From an uncultured Bacteroidia bacterium (GTDB lineage Bacteria > Bacteroidota > Bacteroidia > Bacteroidales > UBA932), in contig CACWOH010000004.1 in assembly GCA_902762435.1 (NCBI GenBank), forward strand, positions 62,001-126,000: a stretch of 64,000 bases of DNA, read 5' to 3'. Shown here piece by piece: positions 1 to 9,286 of this stretch. Position 1 is the first letter of the stretch. Each line of letters begins with the position of its first letter. The notes under the pieces are model-generated. The model was not told the origin of the DNA. It saw only the letters and a program-made list of their open reading frames with translations, and made no database searches. The position numbers and the translations under genes were made by a program.

Positions 1-981
1 CGGGTACTCCGGCCGGTTGGGGCTGTCCGGGAAGTGCTGGCACTCCAGCGCCACGCCGGAATAGTCGCGGTAGATGCGGCCGCGCTTGCCCTCGGGGCAG
101 CCGCCCAGCCAGTTGCCCGTATAGACCTGGATGCCCGGCTGGGTCGTGAAGACCCTGAGCGTGCGTCCGCTGCGGTTGGACCACAGTTCGGCGGCCTCCT
201 GGAGCTGGCCCTTGCGGTAGCCGTCGATGACGAAGCAGGCATCGTAGCCCTTGCCGTAGTTCAGGGCCGGAAAGTCCTTCTTGATGTCGCGGCCGAGGGT
301 CTTGCCGTTCAGGAAGTCCATCGGGGTGCCCGCCACCGGCTCCGGGTCGCCCAGCGGGATGAGGGTCGCGTCGGTCGGGAGGTATTCCGAGCAGTTCAGC
401 TTCAGGAACTGGCGCAGGATGGAACCGCCGCCGTTCAAGTTGAAGTAGGCGTGGTTTGTCAGGTTGACGACGGTGCGGGCGTCGGACCGGGCGCTGAAGG
501 TAAGGCGGAGCTCGTTCTCCTCGCTCCACTCATAGCGCGCCACGACCACCAGCTTGCCGGGATAACCCATCTCGCCGTCGGCCGAGACATACTTGAACTC
601 CACGCCGCCCTTGTGCTTGCGGGAATCCCAGACCTGGTCCGCGAAGCCCTCGGGACCGCCGTGCAGGTGGTTGGGGCCATTGTTGATGGGAAGGGTGTAT
701 TCCTTGCCGTCCAGGGTGAACTTACCCTTCGCGATGCGGTTGGCGAAGCGGCCCGGGCACTTGCCCAGGAACGGACCGTCGCTGAAATAGCGCTCCGCCT
801 TGCCGTAGCCGAGCACCACGTCGTCCAGCTTGCCGTCCTTGTCGGGGACGTTCACGCCCACGATCGCCGCACCCACGCTGCCCAGCACCACAGAAGCGCC
901 GCTTCCGTTGGTCATCGTGTACTTGAAGATGGCTTTTCCTTCCGGGGTCCTGCCCCACAGTTTTCTCTTGATGGTAGTCAT
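1..981 (-). CDS. galM: Galactose mutarotase (aldose 1-epimerase), 3' end cut by the window
   Basis: This enzyme interconverts the alpha and beta anomers of galactose or glucose ahead of the Leloir pathway. The reading frame is open from an ATG at 981 to the window edge, giving 327 codons; the family is about 340-380 residues, so only a short C-terminal tail is missing. Family motifs visible are NRIAKGKF (about 81-88), the NHLHGG segment with His105/His107, the NLTNHAYFNL block with His177, and a C-terminal ALECQHFPDSPN block that carries the usual catalytic Glu. No signal peptide is present, so it should be cytoplasmic. It is the last gene seen of a minus-strand series and starts 4 bases after the stop of the DUF5106 gene. 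The galactokinase at 24.5 kb is broken, so the downstream step may not run from this locus. Confidence 0.93.
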   Translation of the reverse strand, partial: MTTIKRKLWGRTPEGKAIFKYTMTNGSGASVVLGSVGAAIVGVNVPDKDGKLDDVVLGYGKAERYFSDGPFLGKCPGRFANRIAKGKFTLDGKEYTLPINNGPNHLHGGPEGFADQVWDSRKHKGGVEFKYVSADGEMGYPGKLVVVARYEWSEENELRLTFSARSDARTVVNLTNHAYFNLNGGGSILRQFLKLNCSEYLPTDATLIPLGDPEPVAGTPMDFLNGKTLGRDIKKDFPALNYGKGYDACFVIDGYRKGQLQEAAELWSNRSGRTLRVFTTQPGIQVYTGNWLGGCPEGKRGRIYRDYSGVALECQHFPDSPNRPEYP

Positions 982-985
982 ATCA

Positions 986-1954
986 TTATGTGTTTTGTTG
1001 GTTTTGCAGCCAGGAGACCACCCGCTCTACGGGCGCGTCTTTCATCAGGACGCGCTTCCGCCCGTCCAGCAGATACAGCGACGGAATCGCCCGCACGTTG
1101 TACAGGCGGTCGCTCCGGATGAGCCCCGCGGCGTCGTAGCCGCAGAGCCAGGCCCGGGGATAGTTGGGTTCGTACTCCCGCCAGGCGGCCACGTCCTCGT
1201 CGATATACACGTTCACGACCGCAAGCGTGCCGTCGCGGAGCATCGTTTCCATACCCGGCACGGCCTGCAGCGTGTTGATGATCTGCTGGCAGGCGTAGCA
1301 GCCCGGGTTGCTGAAGAAGAGCAGGGTGGCGTCCGCCTGCACTTCGTACAGGCGGTGCGTGCGGCCGCGGGCGTCGGTGAAACCGAAGTCCGCGGCAGGG
1401 GAGCCCACCGGGTTCAGGGCGCACATCCGGCGCTGGTACACATAGCCCGGCCGGGCTTCCTCCCGCGTGAAACGGGACTCCGCAAGCCCTTCTACATAAG
1501 GAAGATACAAGTCTTCGTCGCGCACCGGGGAGTTGGGATCGTAAAGGTAGTGCGCCACGATCTCCTCCATCATCAGGTACACCAGCGAGGCGGTATCGGC
1601 AGCCTGCCGGTCCTCCACCCGGCGGAACAGCCGCCGCATCCGGTCCTGTGCCGGCTCCAGGGGAAGCCCGTGCAGCAGTTCGATGTACATCGCCACCTGC
1701 TTCTCCACGTCCTCCCGACGCACGCCCAGCACGGCGCCCGTATCGCAGGGCCCGTCGCCGGCGAAGAAATCGTCCCAGAAATGGTCCAGGAACCACGCCT
1801 GCCGCTCGGCGGGGTCGGTGTACACGGCGGGAATGTCCGGATAACGGAAGGCGCGGAGCTCCGGCGCCTGCGGCTGCTTCGGACCGCCCGGCCGGCAGCC
1901 CGGCAGGAGCAGCGCAGCCAGCGTCAGACCCAATATGAAAGCCTTTGTACTCAT
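986..1954 (-). CDS. DUF5106 / thioredoxin-fold lipoprotein
   Basis: This 322-residue protein is probably an envelope thiol-disulfide protein of the Bacteroidetes DUF5106-thioredoxin type. Residues 1-20 form a lipoprotein signal ending LLLPGC (Cys20). Residues of about 35-180 match the alpha-helical DUF5106 region. The C-terminal 130 residues are thioredoxin-like, with FFSNPGCYACQQI giving a CxxC at Cys219/Cys222 and a later AIPSLYLLD segment with the expected cis-proline. The substrate is unknown. A weak -7-like sequence (TAACTTTA, 1964-1971 on the minus strand) lies just upstream of the start, and a terminator separates it from the acyltransferase, so it may be transcribed with galM only. 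Family assignment is by recognition of domain architecture and was not searched. Confidence 0.85.
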   Translation of the reverse strand: MSTKAFILGLTLAALLLPGCRPGGPKQPQAPELRAFRYPDIPAVYTDPAERQAWFLDHFWDDFFAGDGPCDTGAVLGVRREDVEKQVAMYIELLHGLPLEPAQDRMRRLFRRVEDRQAADTASLVYLMMEEIVAHYLYDPNSPVRDEDLYLPYVEGLAESRFTREEARPGYVYQRRMCALNPVGSPAADFGFTDARGRTHRLYEVQADATLLFFSNPGCYACQQIINTLQAVPGMETMLRDGTLAVVNVYIDEDVAAWREYEPNYPRAWLCGYDAAGLIRSDRLYNVRAIPSLYLLDGRKRVLMKDAPVERVVSWLQNQQNT

Positions 1955-1974
1955 CCAAAGGCATAAAGTTAACG

Positions 1975-1999
1975 AAAAATCACGGAAAGCAAACCGTGA
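1975..1999 (-). terminator. Rho-independent terminator after the acyltransferase gene
   Basis: TCACGG (1980-1985) pairs with CCGTGA (1994-1999) around an 8-base loop. On the minus strand the hairpin is followed by five T (1975-1979). It sits just downstream of the acyltransferase stop and upstream of the DUF5106 gene. Confidence 0.6.
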
Positions 2000-2014
2000 C
2001 AGGGGAACTATTTG

Positions 2015-3076
2015 TCAGCCGACGAGGTATTTCCCGAAAGGAAGCCTGCCGATCAGGCGGGAGAGCAGGAAGCTGGCGAGGTAGGTCAGCAGCGCCGTGC
2101 ACAAGATGGCCAGCGGGACGGGAAGCACCGGATTGAGCAGGGAGAAGATGGCAGGAAGCATCAGCATGTGCATCAGGTACATCCCGTAGCTGGCTTCGGA
2201 AATCTTGCGGACCAGGCCATACAGACGCCCGCCGCTGCGGATCCGGCTGAAAAGAAGGAACACACAGGCGCTCATCACGCCGGCCACGATGGTATCGTTC
2301 TGCCAATGGGCTTCCAGCAGCTGCGGCGTATCCACGACGAAGCTCCTGCGATAGAACTGCCACGCGCCGAAAGCATAGAAAGCCAGCAGCAGCGGAATGC
2401 AAAGGGCGAAAACCTTCTTTCCGGACCAATCCAGCCGCGTCCGGATATAATAGCCCAGCACGATATACCCCACGAATCCGGAAACATAGTAGAACAGCGG
2501 ATAAGGATTCCACCAGCACTCGCCGAACACCGGTCCCAGCCATTCCCGGAACATATAGAAGCACAGGGTAAAGGCCCAAAGGCCCAGGAAAAACAGCAGT
2601 TCCTTCCGGCCCGCCCCGGCCAGCCAGGGCGAGATGACCGGCATGATCAGATAGAGCCCCAGCATCATATAGACGAACCAGAGATGCGACTCGCGCGGGA
2701 TGAAGTTGATCCACACCTGTTTCAGGTTCGCGAGCGCCTCCGCGCCGGAGAACTCTCCCCAGAGTGCCGGCAGGACGGCATACAGGACCAGGAAGACCAG
2801 GAACGGGATGCCCACCCGCGTGAAACGCTTCTTCAGGAACACGCCCGTGGCCGTTTTTACGGGAACGAGCAGATAGGCGGATGCCATCAGGAACAGCGGC
2901 ACGGCGACCGGCCGCACAAAACCCTGGATGAACATCACGCTCCAACGCGCCAGTTCCGAAGGGAAACTGAAAGAATAGTCATCAGAATAAACGCACTCGC
3001 TGGCGTGGACCAGCATCACCATCAGGCAAGCCGCCGCACGCAACCAGTCCAGAAAGACGATCCGTTGTTTTTCCAT
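2015..3076 (-). CDS. Acyltransferase 3 family membrane protein
   Basis: A 353-residue multi-pass inner-membrane protein of the acyltransferase-3 (OafA/OatA-like) family, which O-acylates cell-surface or secreted carbohydrates. The N-terminus has the family pattern IVFLDWLRAAACLMVMLVHA, with the conserved Arg and the His near residue 24 that is thought to be catalytic. About ten hydrophobic segments follow, including FLFLMASAYLL-like and LWFVYMMLGLYLIMPV stretches. It starts one base after the stop of the HExxH/propeller/barrel gene, so the two are co-transcribed, and it is followed by a terminator. The acceptor cannot be read from the sequence. Its place behind xylan-related genes may be incidental. 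Confidence 0.85.
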   Translation of the reverse strand: MEKQRIVFLDWLRAAACLMVMLVHASECVYSDDYSFSFPSELARWSVMFIQGFVRPVAVPLFLMASAYLLVPVKTATGVFLKKRFTRVGIPFLVFLVLYAVLPALWGEFSGAEALANLKQVWINFIPRESHLWFVYMMLGLYLIMPVISPWLAGAGRKELLFFLGLWAFTLCFYMFREWLGPVFGECWWNPYPLFYYVSGFVGYIVLGYYIRTRLDWSGKKVFALCIPLLLAFYAFGAWQFYRRSFVVDTPQLLEAHWQNDTIVAGVMSACVFLLFSRIRSGGRLYGLVRKISEASYGMYLMHMLMLPAIFSLLNPVLPVPLAILCTALLTYLASFLLSRLIGRLPFGKYLVG

Positions 3077-3077
3077 A

Positions 3078-6008
3078 TTACAATTCTATACTGAAAAGAA
3101 GAGACACGGCATGGTGTCCGTCCACGAGCCCCTGGCCGGCAAGATCCGCGAAGGACACGCCGCCGAGGAAACTGTACGACACCCCGATGCGGGTGGGGTA
3201 GGGAATCCAGGCCAGGTTGCCCAGCACCGCGGCGAAGTCGGCCCCGGCACTCAGCAGGGAGCCGCTTTCTTTCGAGGAACTGAACGCGGTCCGGTCTCCG
3301 TGCAGGGTCAGTTCGAAGTTGCGCAGATAGGACACCGGCCCCAGCAGGGCACGGTCCACGGGCAGCAGCGGCATCTTGTAGTCCAGCGAGGCCTTGAACT
3401 GCACGGGATAGGCGGCGAGGTGGGCGTTCACGGCGCCCGTGAAGCCGCGCGGCGCCAGGTTGGCGTGCGCTTCGCAGAAGGTTCCCGTCCCGATGCGGCG
3501 GGACAGCAGGCCGCTCCACCGGAGGCCGTGCGTCTCGTGCAGGCCGGGCAGGTAGCCGTACAGGGAGAAGTAGCCCGACGGGGCGATCAGGCCCGGCACC
3601 CAGCGGAAACTCCCGCCCAGTTCGGCTCCGACGCCGAAGCGGGGGTACAGGCGGGACGGGGGCGTGCGCTGCATGATATAGCCGCGCAGGCTGAAGGTCG
3701 TCCGGTTCATCGGGGCGCCGCTTTCGAAGTGGTCGTTGCTGAAAAGCAGCGTGGCGGCGGGAACGAGCCCGCGCAGCCAGCCGCCGGACGAGAAATTCCA
3801 GGGGATGTAGGCCCGCAGGCGGCCCGAGACGGACGCATTTCCGAGCGGTCCGGCCTTCAGCGCTTTCCGGCCGTCTGTTTCTTCCACGCAGTATCCGAGC
3901 GCTTCCCGGCCGCCCAGGTCCAGCGAAGCCTCCAGGACCGGATAGAGCCCTGTGTAGGAGACCTTGGCGTGGGCGGAGTGGCGCCAGACGCCTTCCGAGA
4001 CACCCGCGTGGTAGCCCAGCGACCCGAAGCCCGTCCCCAGGTCGTTCTGCCAGAAGGCGGTGGCGCCCAGGCCGGCGTCCTGCTCGAGCGTGGCCAGCGA
4101 GAGATTGTCCACCGCGTCGTATTCGAGATACAAGGGCAGCCAGGAATGGAAATGCAGCAGGTGCGCAAGTTTGCCGTAAGGCTTCGGTTCGCTCACTTCG
4201 ACTTCCGCTTCGGGGTTCACGGCGAGCGGCTCGCCCGCCGAAAGCTCCTCCGCGAAAGGATGGCGCGGCAGCGCGGACCAGTCGGCCGGCCTGGGCGCCA
4301 GTTCCGACAGGGCAGTCTTGCGGACGAGCCGCCCTTCGGGCTGCAGGCTGCTGTAGAAAAGGGTGTCGCGCAGGATCTCGAAATCGGAAGCGCCGAAGCG
4401 CGTTGCCGTCAGCTGCAGGAGCTCGCCGCCGGCAGGATCCAGGGAATACAGTTCGTTCACCCCGCTGTGGTCGCTGGTAAAGAGCAGGCGGCCCTCCGCA
4501 TCCCCTTGCAACTGTTTGATGCTGACGGGTTTTGAAGAGAGGACGGGCGAAAAGTCCGCCACGCGGAAAATGCCCGCGCCCGCGTCGTCTATGCCGCTGG
4601 CGTACAGTTCCCCGCCCGCCCAGGCGGTCTCGAGCACCTGCAGGCCCGCCGGGGCCGGATGCACCTCGAGCACGCAGCCGTCGCGGGCATCCAGCAGGAC
4701 CACGCGGCTGCTGCCGTCGGCGGGATATTCCGTCACGGCGAGCACCGGACGGTCCGGTGCGGGGGCCGGATGGAAATAGCGTGTCTTTTTCGTCAGCGGA
4801 CGGGAGGTCTGCCCGTCGGAGATGCGGACCACCGACCACGAACGCAGCGGCCAGCGGGCGTCGGGGACCACCTCGCTCCAATACAGGCGGCCGGTGGCCC
4901 CGCTGAAACGGGGATGCGAGGTGGAAGCGCCCAGCAGGGTGAGCGGCGTATCTTTGCCGCCCGCATCCAGGCGCACCAGCCGGGCCGGGCGGGTGATGCC
5001 GGTCCGGACGGCGTACAGGCCGTTCCCGGCGGCGGTCAGGTTCCGGAACTCCGTAAAGCGGCGCGGCGTGGCGCTGACGCTTTCCGAAGGAAGGAAAGGC
5101 CCGCGGGCCGCTTCGTCCGCCGCCCAGAAGGCCTGCAGGCTGTCGCAGACTTCGGCAAAGGCCTGCCGGAACGGCTTGCCGGTGGCTTCCCGGACGGTTT
5201 TGTCCCAGTTGAGGAACGCCACGCCGCCGTGGTCGGCGATGCGCCGGTAGAAGCGTTCCGTGAGGTCCGGAACGCCATACAGGGCGCGGATGCCGCCGAT
5301 GGCGAGGTAGCCGGCCCGGTAATAGTCGGGGGTATAATAGCGCTGGGAGCCGTAGCGCCAGCGCCAGTAATCCCGGAAATCGCCCGCGGCGAAGCTCACC
5401 CGGTAGTATTCCAGGAAATCCGCCGTCCGGCCGCGTCCCGCCTGCGTCAGGGCCGTTTCCGCCACCACGGCGTCGCCTTCCAGGAAGGCCGGGCCGCCAT
5501 ATACGGCGGAAAGGCCGCCCGCCGCCAGTTCCCCGCCGAGCACGCGCAGCCAGCGGAAGGGCGCTGAGGCCCCGGGCTGCATCTGCGCGACGTGGCGCGA
5601 CTCGTGCTCGGCCAGCTGCAGGAGCCAGGGGGTGGGGTCGGCGGAAAAGGCGTCGGGCACCGTCAGCAGCTCCATCCGCCGCGGCGTCCAGGTGACCTGT
5701 CCGTTGGACTGGGCCGTCCAGGGGTGCAGCACCACGGGCATCTTGCTCCGGTAAGCCGCGTTCGGCCGGAAGCCGATGCTGCCGCCCACGGGCGTGGCGA
5801 CGCGCTCCAGCGTCACGGCGTAGGCCCGTGCGAGCGAATCCAGCCCCCGGGGATAGATTACCCGGTAGGTCGGCGTTTCCACGCTGCTCCAGCGCAGCCC
5901 GCCCGGATCGGCACCCTGCGTGTAGAACTGGGCAGAAACGGGATGGGTAACGAAAAAGAGGACGGCAGCCAGTGCCGACGTCCTCCATATGCGTTTCAGA
6001 CGAGGCAT
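3078..6008 (-). CDS. Large envelope protein: HExxH peptidase-like, beta-propeller and C-terminal barrel
   Basis: I do not recognise a named family for the whole 976-residue protein. The start at 6008 gives a clear signal peptide (residues 1-26, ending HPVSA); the upstream in-frame codons overlap the SGNH gene and are not needed. Residues 134-140 read EHESRHV, an HExxH zinc motif (His135, Glu136, His139), followed by PAFLEGDA with Glu177, the spacing seen in gluzincin (M1-like, peptidase-MA) enzymes. The middle (about 300-600) is rich in TolB-like propeller strands such as LVRLDAGGKDTPL and LYSLDPAGGELLQL. The last 330 residues look like amphipathic strands of an outer-membrane barrel, with alternating aromatic and polar residues, ending in SIEL. 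It could be a surface protease or an assembly factor; the function is not known. Confidence 0.75.
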   Translation of the reverse strand: MPRLKRIWRTSALAAVLFFVTHPVSAQFYTQGADPGGLRWSSVETPTYRVIYPRGLDSLARAYAVTLERVATPVGGSIGFRPNAAYRSKMPVVLHPWTAQSNGQVTWTPRRMELLTVPDAFSADPTPWLLQLAEHESRHVAQMQPGASAPFRWLRVLGGELAAGGLSAVYGGPAFLEGDAVVAETALTQAGRGRTADFLEYYRVSFAAGDFRDYWRWRYGSQRYYTPDYYRAGYLAIGGIRALYGVPDLTERFYRRIADHGGVAFLNWDKTVREATGKPFRQAFAEVCDSLQAFWAADEAARGPFLPSESVSATPRRFTEFRNLTAAGNGLYAVRTGITRPARLVRLDAGGKDTPLTLLGASTSHPRFSGATGRLYWSEVVPDARWPLRSWSVVRISDGQTSRPLTKKTRYFHPAPAPDRPVLAVTEYPADGSSRVVLLDARDGCVLEVHPAPAGLQVLETAWAGGELYASGIDDAGAGIFRVADFSPVLSSKPVSIKQLQGDAEGRLLFTSDHSGVNELYSLDPAGGELLQLTATRFGASDFEILRDTLFYSSLQPEGRLVRKTALSELAPRPADWSALPRHPFAEELSAGEPLAVNPEAEVEVSEPKPYGKLAHLLHFHSWLPLYLEYDAVDNLSLATLEQDAGLGATAFWQNDLGTGFGSLGYHAGVSEGVWRHSAHAKVSYTGLYPVLEASLDLGGREALGYCVEETDGRKALKAGPLGNASVSGRLRAYIPWNFSSGGWLRGLVPAATLLFSNDHFESGAPMNRTTFSLRGYIMQRTPPSRLYPRFGVGAELGGSFRWVPGLIAPSGYFSLYGYLPGLHETHGLRWSGLLSRRIGTGTFCEAHANLAPRGFTGAVNAHLAAYPVQFKASLDYKMPLLPVDRALLGPVSYLRNFELTLHGDRTAFSSSKESGSLLSAGADFAAVLGNLAWIPYPTRIGVSYSFLGGVSFADLAGQGLVDGHHAVSLLFSIEL

Positions 6009-6040
6009 TTGCACAAAAATAGCAAATCCTCCGTAAGAAA

Positions 6041-7237
6041 TCAATAAAACAGGCTCCGATCGATGCTCGTGCCCATCAGGCGGTAGCCGTCGGCATTGAG
6101 ATGCAGCCAGTCGTTCTCGAAGAGGAAGGCCGGGTTGATGCGCGTGGGGTCGTCCGGACCGGCGGTGATCTTGTCGAAGTCGATCACGCCGTCGAACTCC
6201 CCGCTCTCCCGGATCCACGCGTTGAGCGCCTGGCGGCCCTTCTCATGCTCGCCCTCCCGCTGGTAGAAACTGCCTACGGCGGAAGTCACCGTAGCGCCGA
6301 TCACCCGGATACCGCGCTCGTGCGCCTCCCGGATGATGTCCCGGAAGACGGCCTTGATCTGCTCGGCCGTGGCCACGCCGTCCCGGCTGCCGCCCAGGTC
6401 ATTCGTGCCCTCGAACAGGATGACGTACTTCACCCCGCGCGGGCCGAAGAGGTCCCGCCGGTAGCGGCTCTGGGCCGTGGGCCCGTTGCCGCCGCGCAGG
6501 ATGCAGTTGCCGCCCAGGCCGAAGTTCAGCACGGAAAGGTTGCGCGTCCGGCGGTCGGAGAGCAGCGAACGGGACAGCTGGTCGGTCCAGCGGTCCTGAC
6601 CGTTGGTGGTGGTGCCGCGGCCGTCCGTGATGGAGTCGCCCAGCACGGCGATGGCGGCGCTGCGGCGGCGGGGTTTGACGTCGATGGCGCTGATGGTGTA
6701 CCAGTGGTCCGTCTTCGCCACGGGGGCCGAGAAGTCCGTCGTGTTGCCGGCGGCGATGTAGGAGGTCGTGCGCGAGCCGGGGTGGCTGGTCAGGCGCGTC
6801 GCGGAGATCTTGCCGTAGTGGATGGTAACGGCAAGGTTCTCCCGCTCGGCGAGCTTGAAACGGACCGGGTCGGAAACCACCTCTTCCCCGGGCGCCATCG
6901 TGAAGGAACGGCGTCCGCCGAAAGTCAGTTCCACGGTGGAGCCGGGCAGGATTTCGGGGCTCGCGCCCATCGTCGCCGCCCGGGCGATCTCCACGCCCAG
7001 GATTTCCGTTTCATCTTCGTTGAACAGGTTGCTCAGGTGCAGCCGCAGGGACTTGCCGCCGATGGACACCTGCACGATCTGGCGGAAGGAATTGCCGGCA
7101 AGGCCAGGTGCGGGCGGGTTGTTGTGCGGCTCGGCGATCTGCAGGGCGGTGGCCCAGGTGGTGACCCAGTCGCGGGTCTGCGCGACGGCGCCGAGCGTCA
7201 ATAACGCCAGCGCCAGGGTGGTCAGGATCTTTTTCAT
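6041..7237 (-). CDS. Secreted SGNH/GDSL hydrolase (probable carbohydrate esterase)
   Basis: A 398-residue protein with a signal peptide (residues 1-19, cleaved near AVA-Q). All SGNH blocks are present: GDSITDG with nucleophile Ser202, the Gly of FGLGGN (about 240-244), GTND with Asn279, and DWLH with Asp376/His379. The N-terminal 190 residues form a beta-rich domain. This layout resembles secreted Bacteroidetes esterases that remove acetyl groups from plant polysaccharides. Position supports that: its start lies 3 bases downstream of the GH67 alpha-glucuronidase stop. Acetyl-xylan esterase activity is an inference; other acyl esters are possible. Confidence 0.87.
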   Translation of the reverse strand: MKKILTTLALALLTLGAVAQTRDWVTTWATALQIAEPHNNPPAPGLAGNSFRQIVQVSIGGKSLRLHLSNLFNEDETEILGVEIARAATMGASPEILPGSTVELTFGGRRSFTMAPGEEVVSDPVRFKLAERENLAVTIHYGKISATRLTSHPGSRTTSYIAAGNTTDFSAPVAKTDHWYTISAIDVKPRRRSAAIAVLGDSITDGRGTTTNGQDRWTDQLSRSLLSDRRTRNLSVLNFGLGGNCILRGGNGPTAQSRYRRDLFGPRGVKYVILFEGTNDLGGSRDGVATAEQIKAVFRDIIREAHERGIRVIGATVTSAVGSFYQREGEHEKGRQALNAWIRESGEFDGVIDFDKITAGPDDPTRINPAFLFENDWLHLNADGYRLMGTSIDRSLFY

Positions 7238-7240
7238 AAC

Positions 7241-9277
7241 TTACTGCGGACGGCGCATCATCCTGCGCGGAGGCAGGATGACCACGCGGAGGTCATCGTC
7301 GAAGACCGGCATGCCGAGCTCGTCGGACTTCAGCTGGTGGAACTCCAGCGAGTCGATGGGCAGGCGGAGCGGACGCACGTCGGACGGCAGCGGCCGCTTC
7401 GAGAAGGTCTGGAAATAGCCCACGCAGGCGTCCCGCCACCATTCGGCGTCGTGCTGCTGGATCTCCAGCTTGCGCTTCGCCTCGGCGAACAGCGCCGGGC
7501 TTACGTACGGCTCCAGGCCGTCCCAGGTGCGGCGGAACTCCTCCACCTGCCGGATGCCGGTGTCGTAATGCAGGCAGATCTCGTCCCAGAGCGTGCGGCC
7601 AGAAGACAGCTTGTAGTCCCACGGCAGGTGGTGGAACCAGAGCAGCAGGTTCTCCGGGCAGGTGGCCAGGTCGGCATAGGTTGAGGTAAGCGGCTCGTGG
7701 TACTGGTGGACGTTGTCGGAGCCGGTGGGGGTGCGGTCGAAACCGATGCCCAGCGAGTCCGCCTTGTGGTAATAGGCAGGCGTCCAGTCGGGACGGCCGA
7801 CGCGGTCCCAGGGCGCCGGGCCGTAGTGCGTGCCGCCGAAGAGGTGGTGCAGGCCCAGGGGCATCTCATAGTTGACGACCGCCTCGCGGGAGGCCATCAT
7901 CATGTCGCGAACGGGGGCGATGAATTTCGCCTCGTAGGTCTTGTCGGAAACGCCGGCCGGCTTGAGGAAGGTCTGGCGGATCCACTCGTCGGCAATCTGC
8001 CCGGCATCCAGTTCCGGGTTCCAGGCCAGGCGGCCGAAGGCATACCAGTTGGACTGCGCGAAGAAATAGCCGCAGAAGTTGGGGTCCTGGCCGGTGTTCG
8101 CCACGCCGGCGATGGCCGTGACCATCTTCGCCACGGTGGAGCCGGGGCCGTCGCGGTAGGTGTCGCTGTCCAGGCATTCCTCCCAGGTGGTGCCGTGATA
8201 GGCCAGGTGGTGGGAGAAGCCCAGGTATTCCTGCGTGATCTGGAATTCCATCATCATCTTCGTGTCCTTGAGCTGGCCGAAAAGCGGGCTGAAGGGCTCG
8301 CGCGGCTGGAAGTCCACGGGACCGTTCTTGATTTGGACGATCACGTTGTCCGCGAACTTGCCGTCCAGCGGCAGGAACTCCTCCACGGCCTGGTTGGCGC
8401 GGTCGGGGCTGGTGGGGCTGTACACGAAGGCACGCCACATCACGATGCCGCCGAAGGGGGCCACCGCCTCACCGAGCATATTGGCGCCGTCGGCGTGGGT
8501 GCGGCCGTAGTCCTGCGGGCCGGCCTGGCCCTCGGAATTGGCCTTCACCAGGAAGCCGCCGAAGTCGGGGATGGCGGCGTATATCTCAGCCGCCTTGTCC
8601 TTCCACCATTGGCGGACCTTCGGGTCCAGCGGGTCGCCGCTCTTCAGGCCGCTCAGGGCGATGGGGCTCGTCCATTTGATGGAAAGGTAGGTCCGGATGC
8701 CGTATTCCCGCAGGATGTCCGCGATCTTCGCCACGCGGGCGATGTGCTCCGCGTCCAGGACCAGCGGGTTGGAGTTGACGTTGTTGAGCACCGCGCCGTT
8801 CAGGCCGACGGACGCGCAGAGCTCGCCGTAATGGCGGATGCGCGCCTCCGGGATGGACGCGGATGTCCACTCCCACATCGACTTGCCGGCATAGCCGCGC
8901 TCCACGGTGTCGTCCAGGTTATCCCAGTGGTTGAGCAGGCGCAGGTCGTAGTACGGCTTTTCCGAGATGTCGATGCCCGGGCCGGCCTGGCCCAGCACCT
9001 CGGCGCGCTGCAGGGCGTATACGCCGTAACGCAGGCCCGCCTCGGAGCCCGCGGCGACGACGCGCAGCGCACCGTCGTCGTAGATATGGAAGCCTTCGGC
9101 GGGCAGGGCGGGATCGACCTTCGCCTGCACGGAGGCGAGGACCTCCGCATAGGGGCGCCCGGCGGCGAGCCAGAGCTCGGTGCCGTCCTGCGCCACGGGA
9201 ACGGGACGGCTGCAGGCGGACAGCAGCAGGGCGCCCGCCAAGACCGTCAGAACAAAGGATTTACGCATATTTCTCAT
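7241..9277 (-). CDS. aguA: GH67 alpha-glucuronidase, lipoprotein
   Basis: A 678-residue family GH67 enzyme that releases (4-O-methyl-)glucuronic acid from the non-reducing end of xylo-oligosaccharides. The N-terminus is a lipoprotein signal with LLLSAC (Cys22), so it is probably anchored in the periplasm. GH67 landmarks are LNHWDNLDDTVERGYAG (about 115-131), FLVKANSEGQAGPQDYGR carrying the acid Glu, KNGPVDFQPREP with a catalytic Asp, and MEFQITQEYLGF with a catalytic Glu; these map to the catalytic residues known for the Cellvibrio enzyme. Met4 is an alternative start. GH115 is encoded about 3 kb away and acts on internal substitutions, so the pair should cover both kinds of glucuronyl side chain. 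Confidence 0.95.
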   Translation of the reverse strand: MRNMRKSFVLTVLAGALLLSACSRPVPVAQDGTELWLAAGRPYAEVLASVQAKVDPALPAEGFHIYDDGALRVVAAGSEAGLRYGVYALQRAEVLGQAGPGIDISEKPYYDLRLLNHWDNLDDTVERGYAGKSMWEWTSASIPEARIRHYGELCASVGLNGAVLNNVNSNPLVLDAEHIARVAKIADILREYGIRTYLSIKWTSPIALSGLKSGDPLDPKVRQWWKDKAAEIYAAIPDFGGFLVKANSEGQAGPQDYGRTHADGANMLGEAVAPFGGIVMWRAFVYSPTSPDRANQAVEEFLPLDGKFADNVIVQIKNGPVDFQPREPFSPLFGQLKDTKMMMEFQITQEYLGFSHHLAYHGTTWEECLDSDTYRDGPGSTVAKMVTAIAGVANTGQDPNFCGYFFAQSNWYAFGRLAWNPELDAGQIADEWIRQTFLKPAGVSDKTYEAKFIAPVRDMMMASREAVVNYEMPLGLHHLFGGTHYGPAPWDRVGRPDWTPAYYHKADSLGIGFDRTPTGSDNVHQYHEPLTSTYADLATCPENLLLWFHHLPWDYKLSSGRTLWDEICLHYDTGIRQVEEFRRTWDGLEPYVSPALFAEAKRKLEIQQHDAEWWRDACVGYFQTFSKRPLPSDVRPLRLPIDSLEFHQLKSDELGMPVFDDDLRVVILPPRRMMRRPQ

Positions 9278-9286
9278 GTGTTTGGA

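Noticed and set aside
6009-6218. N-terminal extension of the HExxH/propeller protein
   Set aside because: It overlaps the SGNH gene and would hide an obvious signal peptide starting at 6008.
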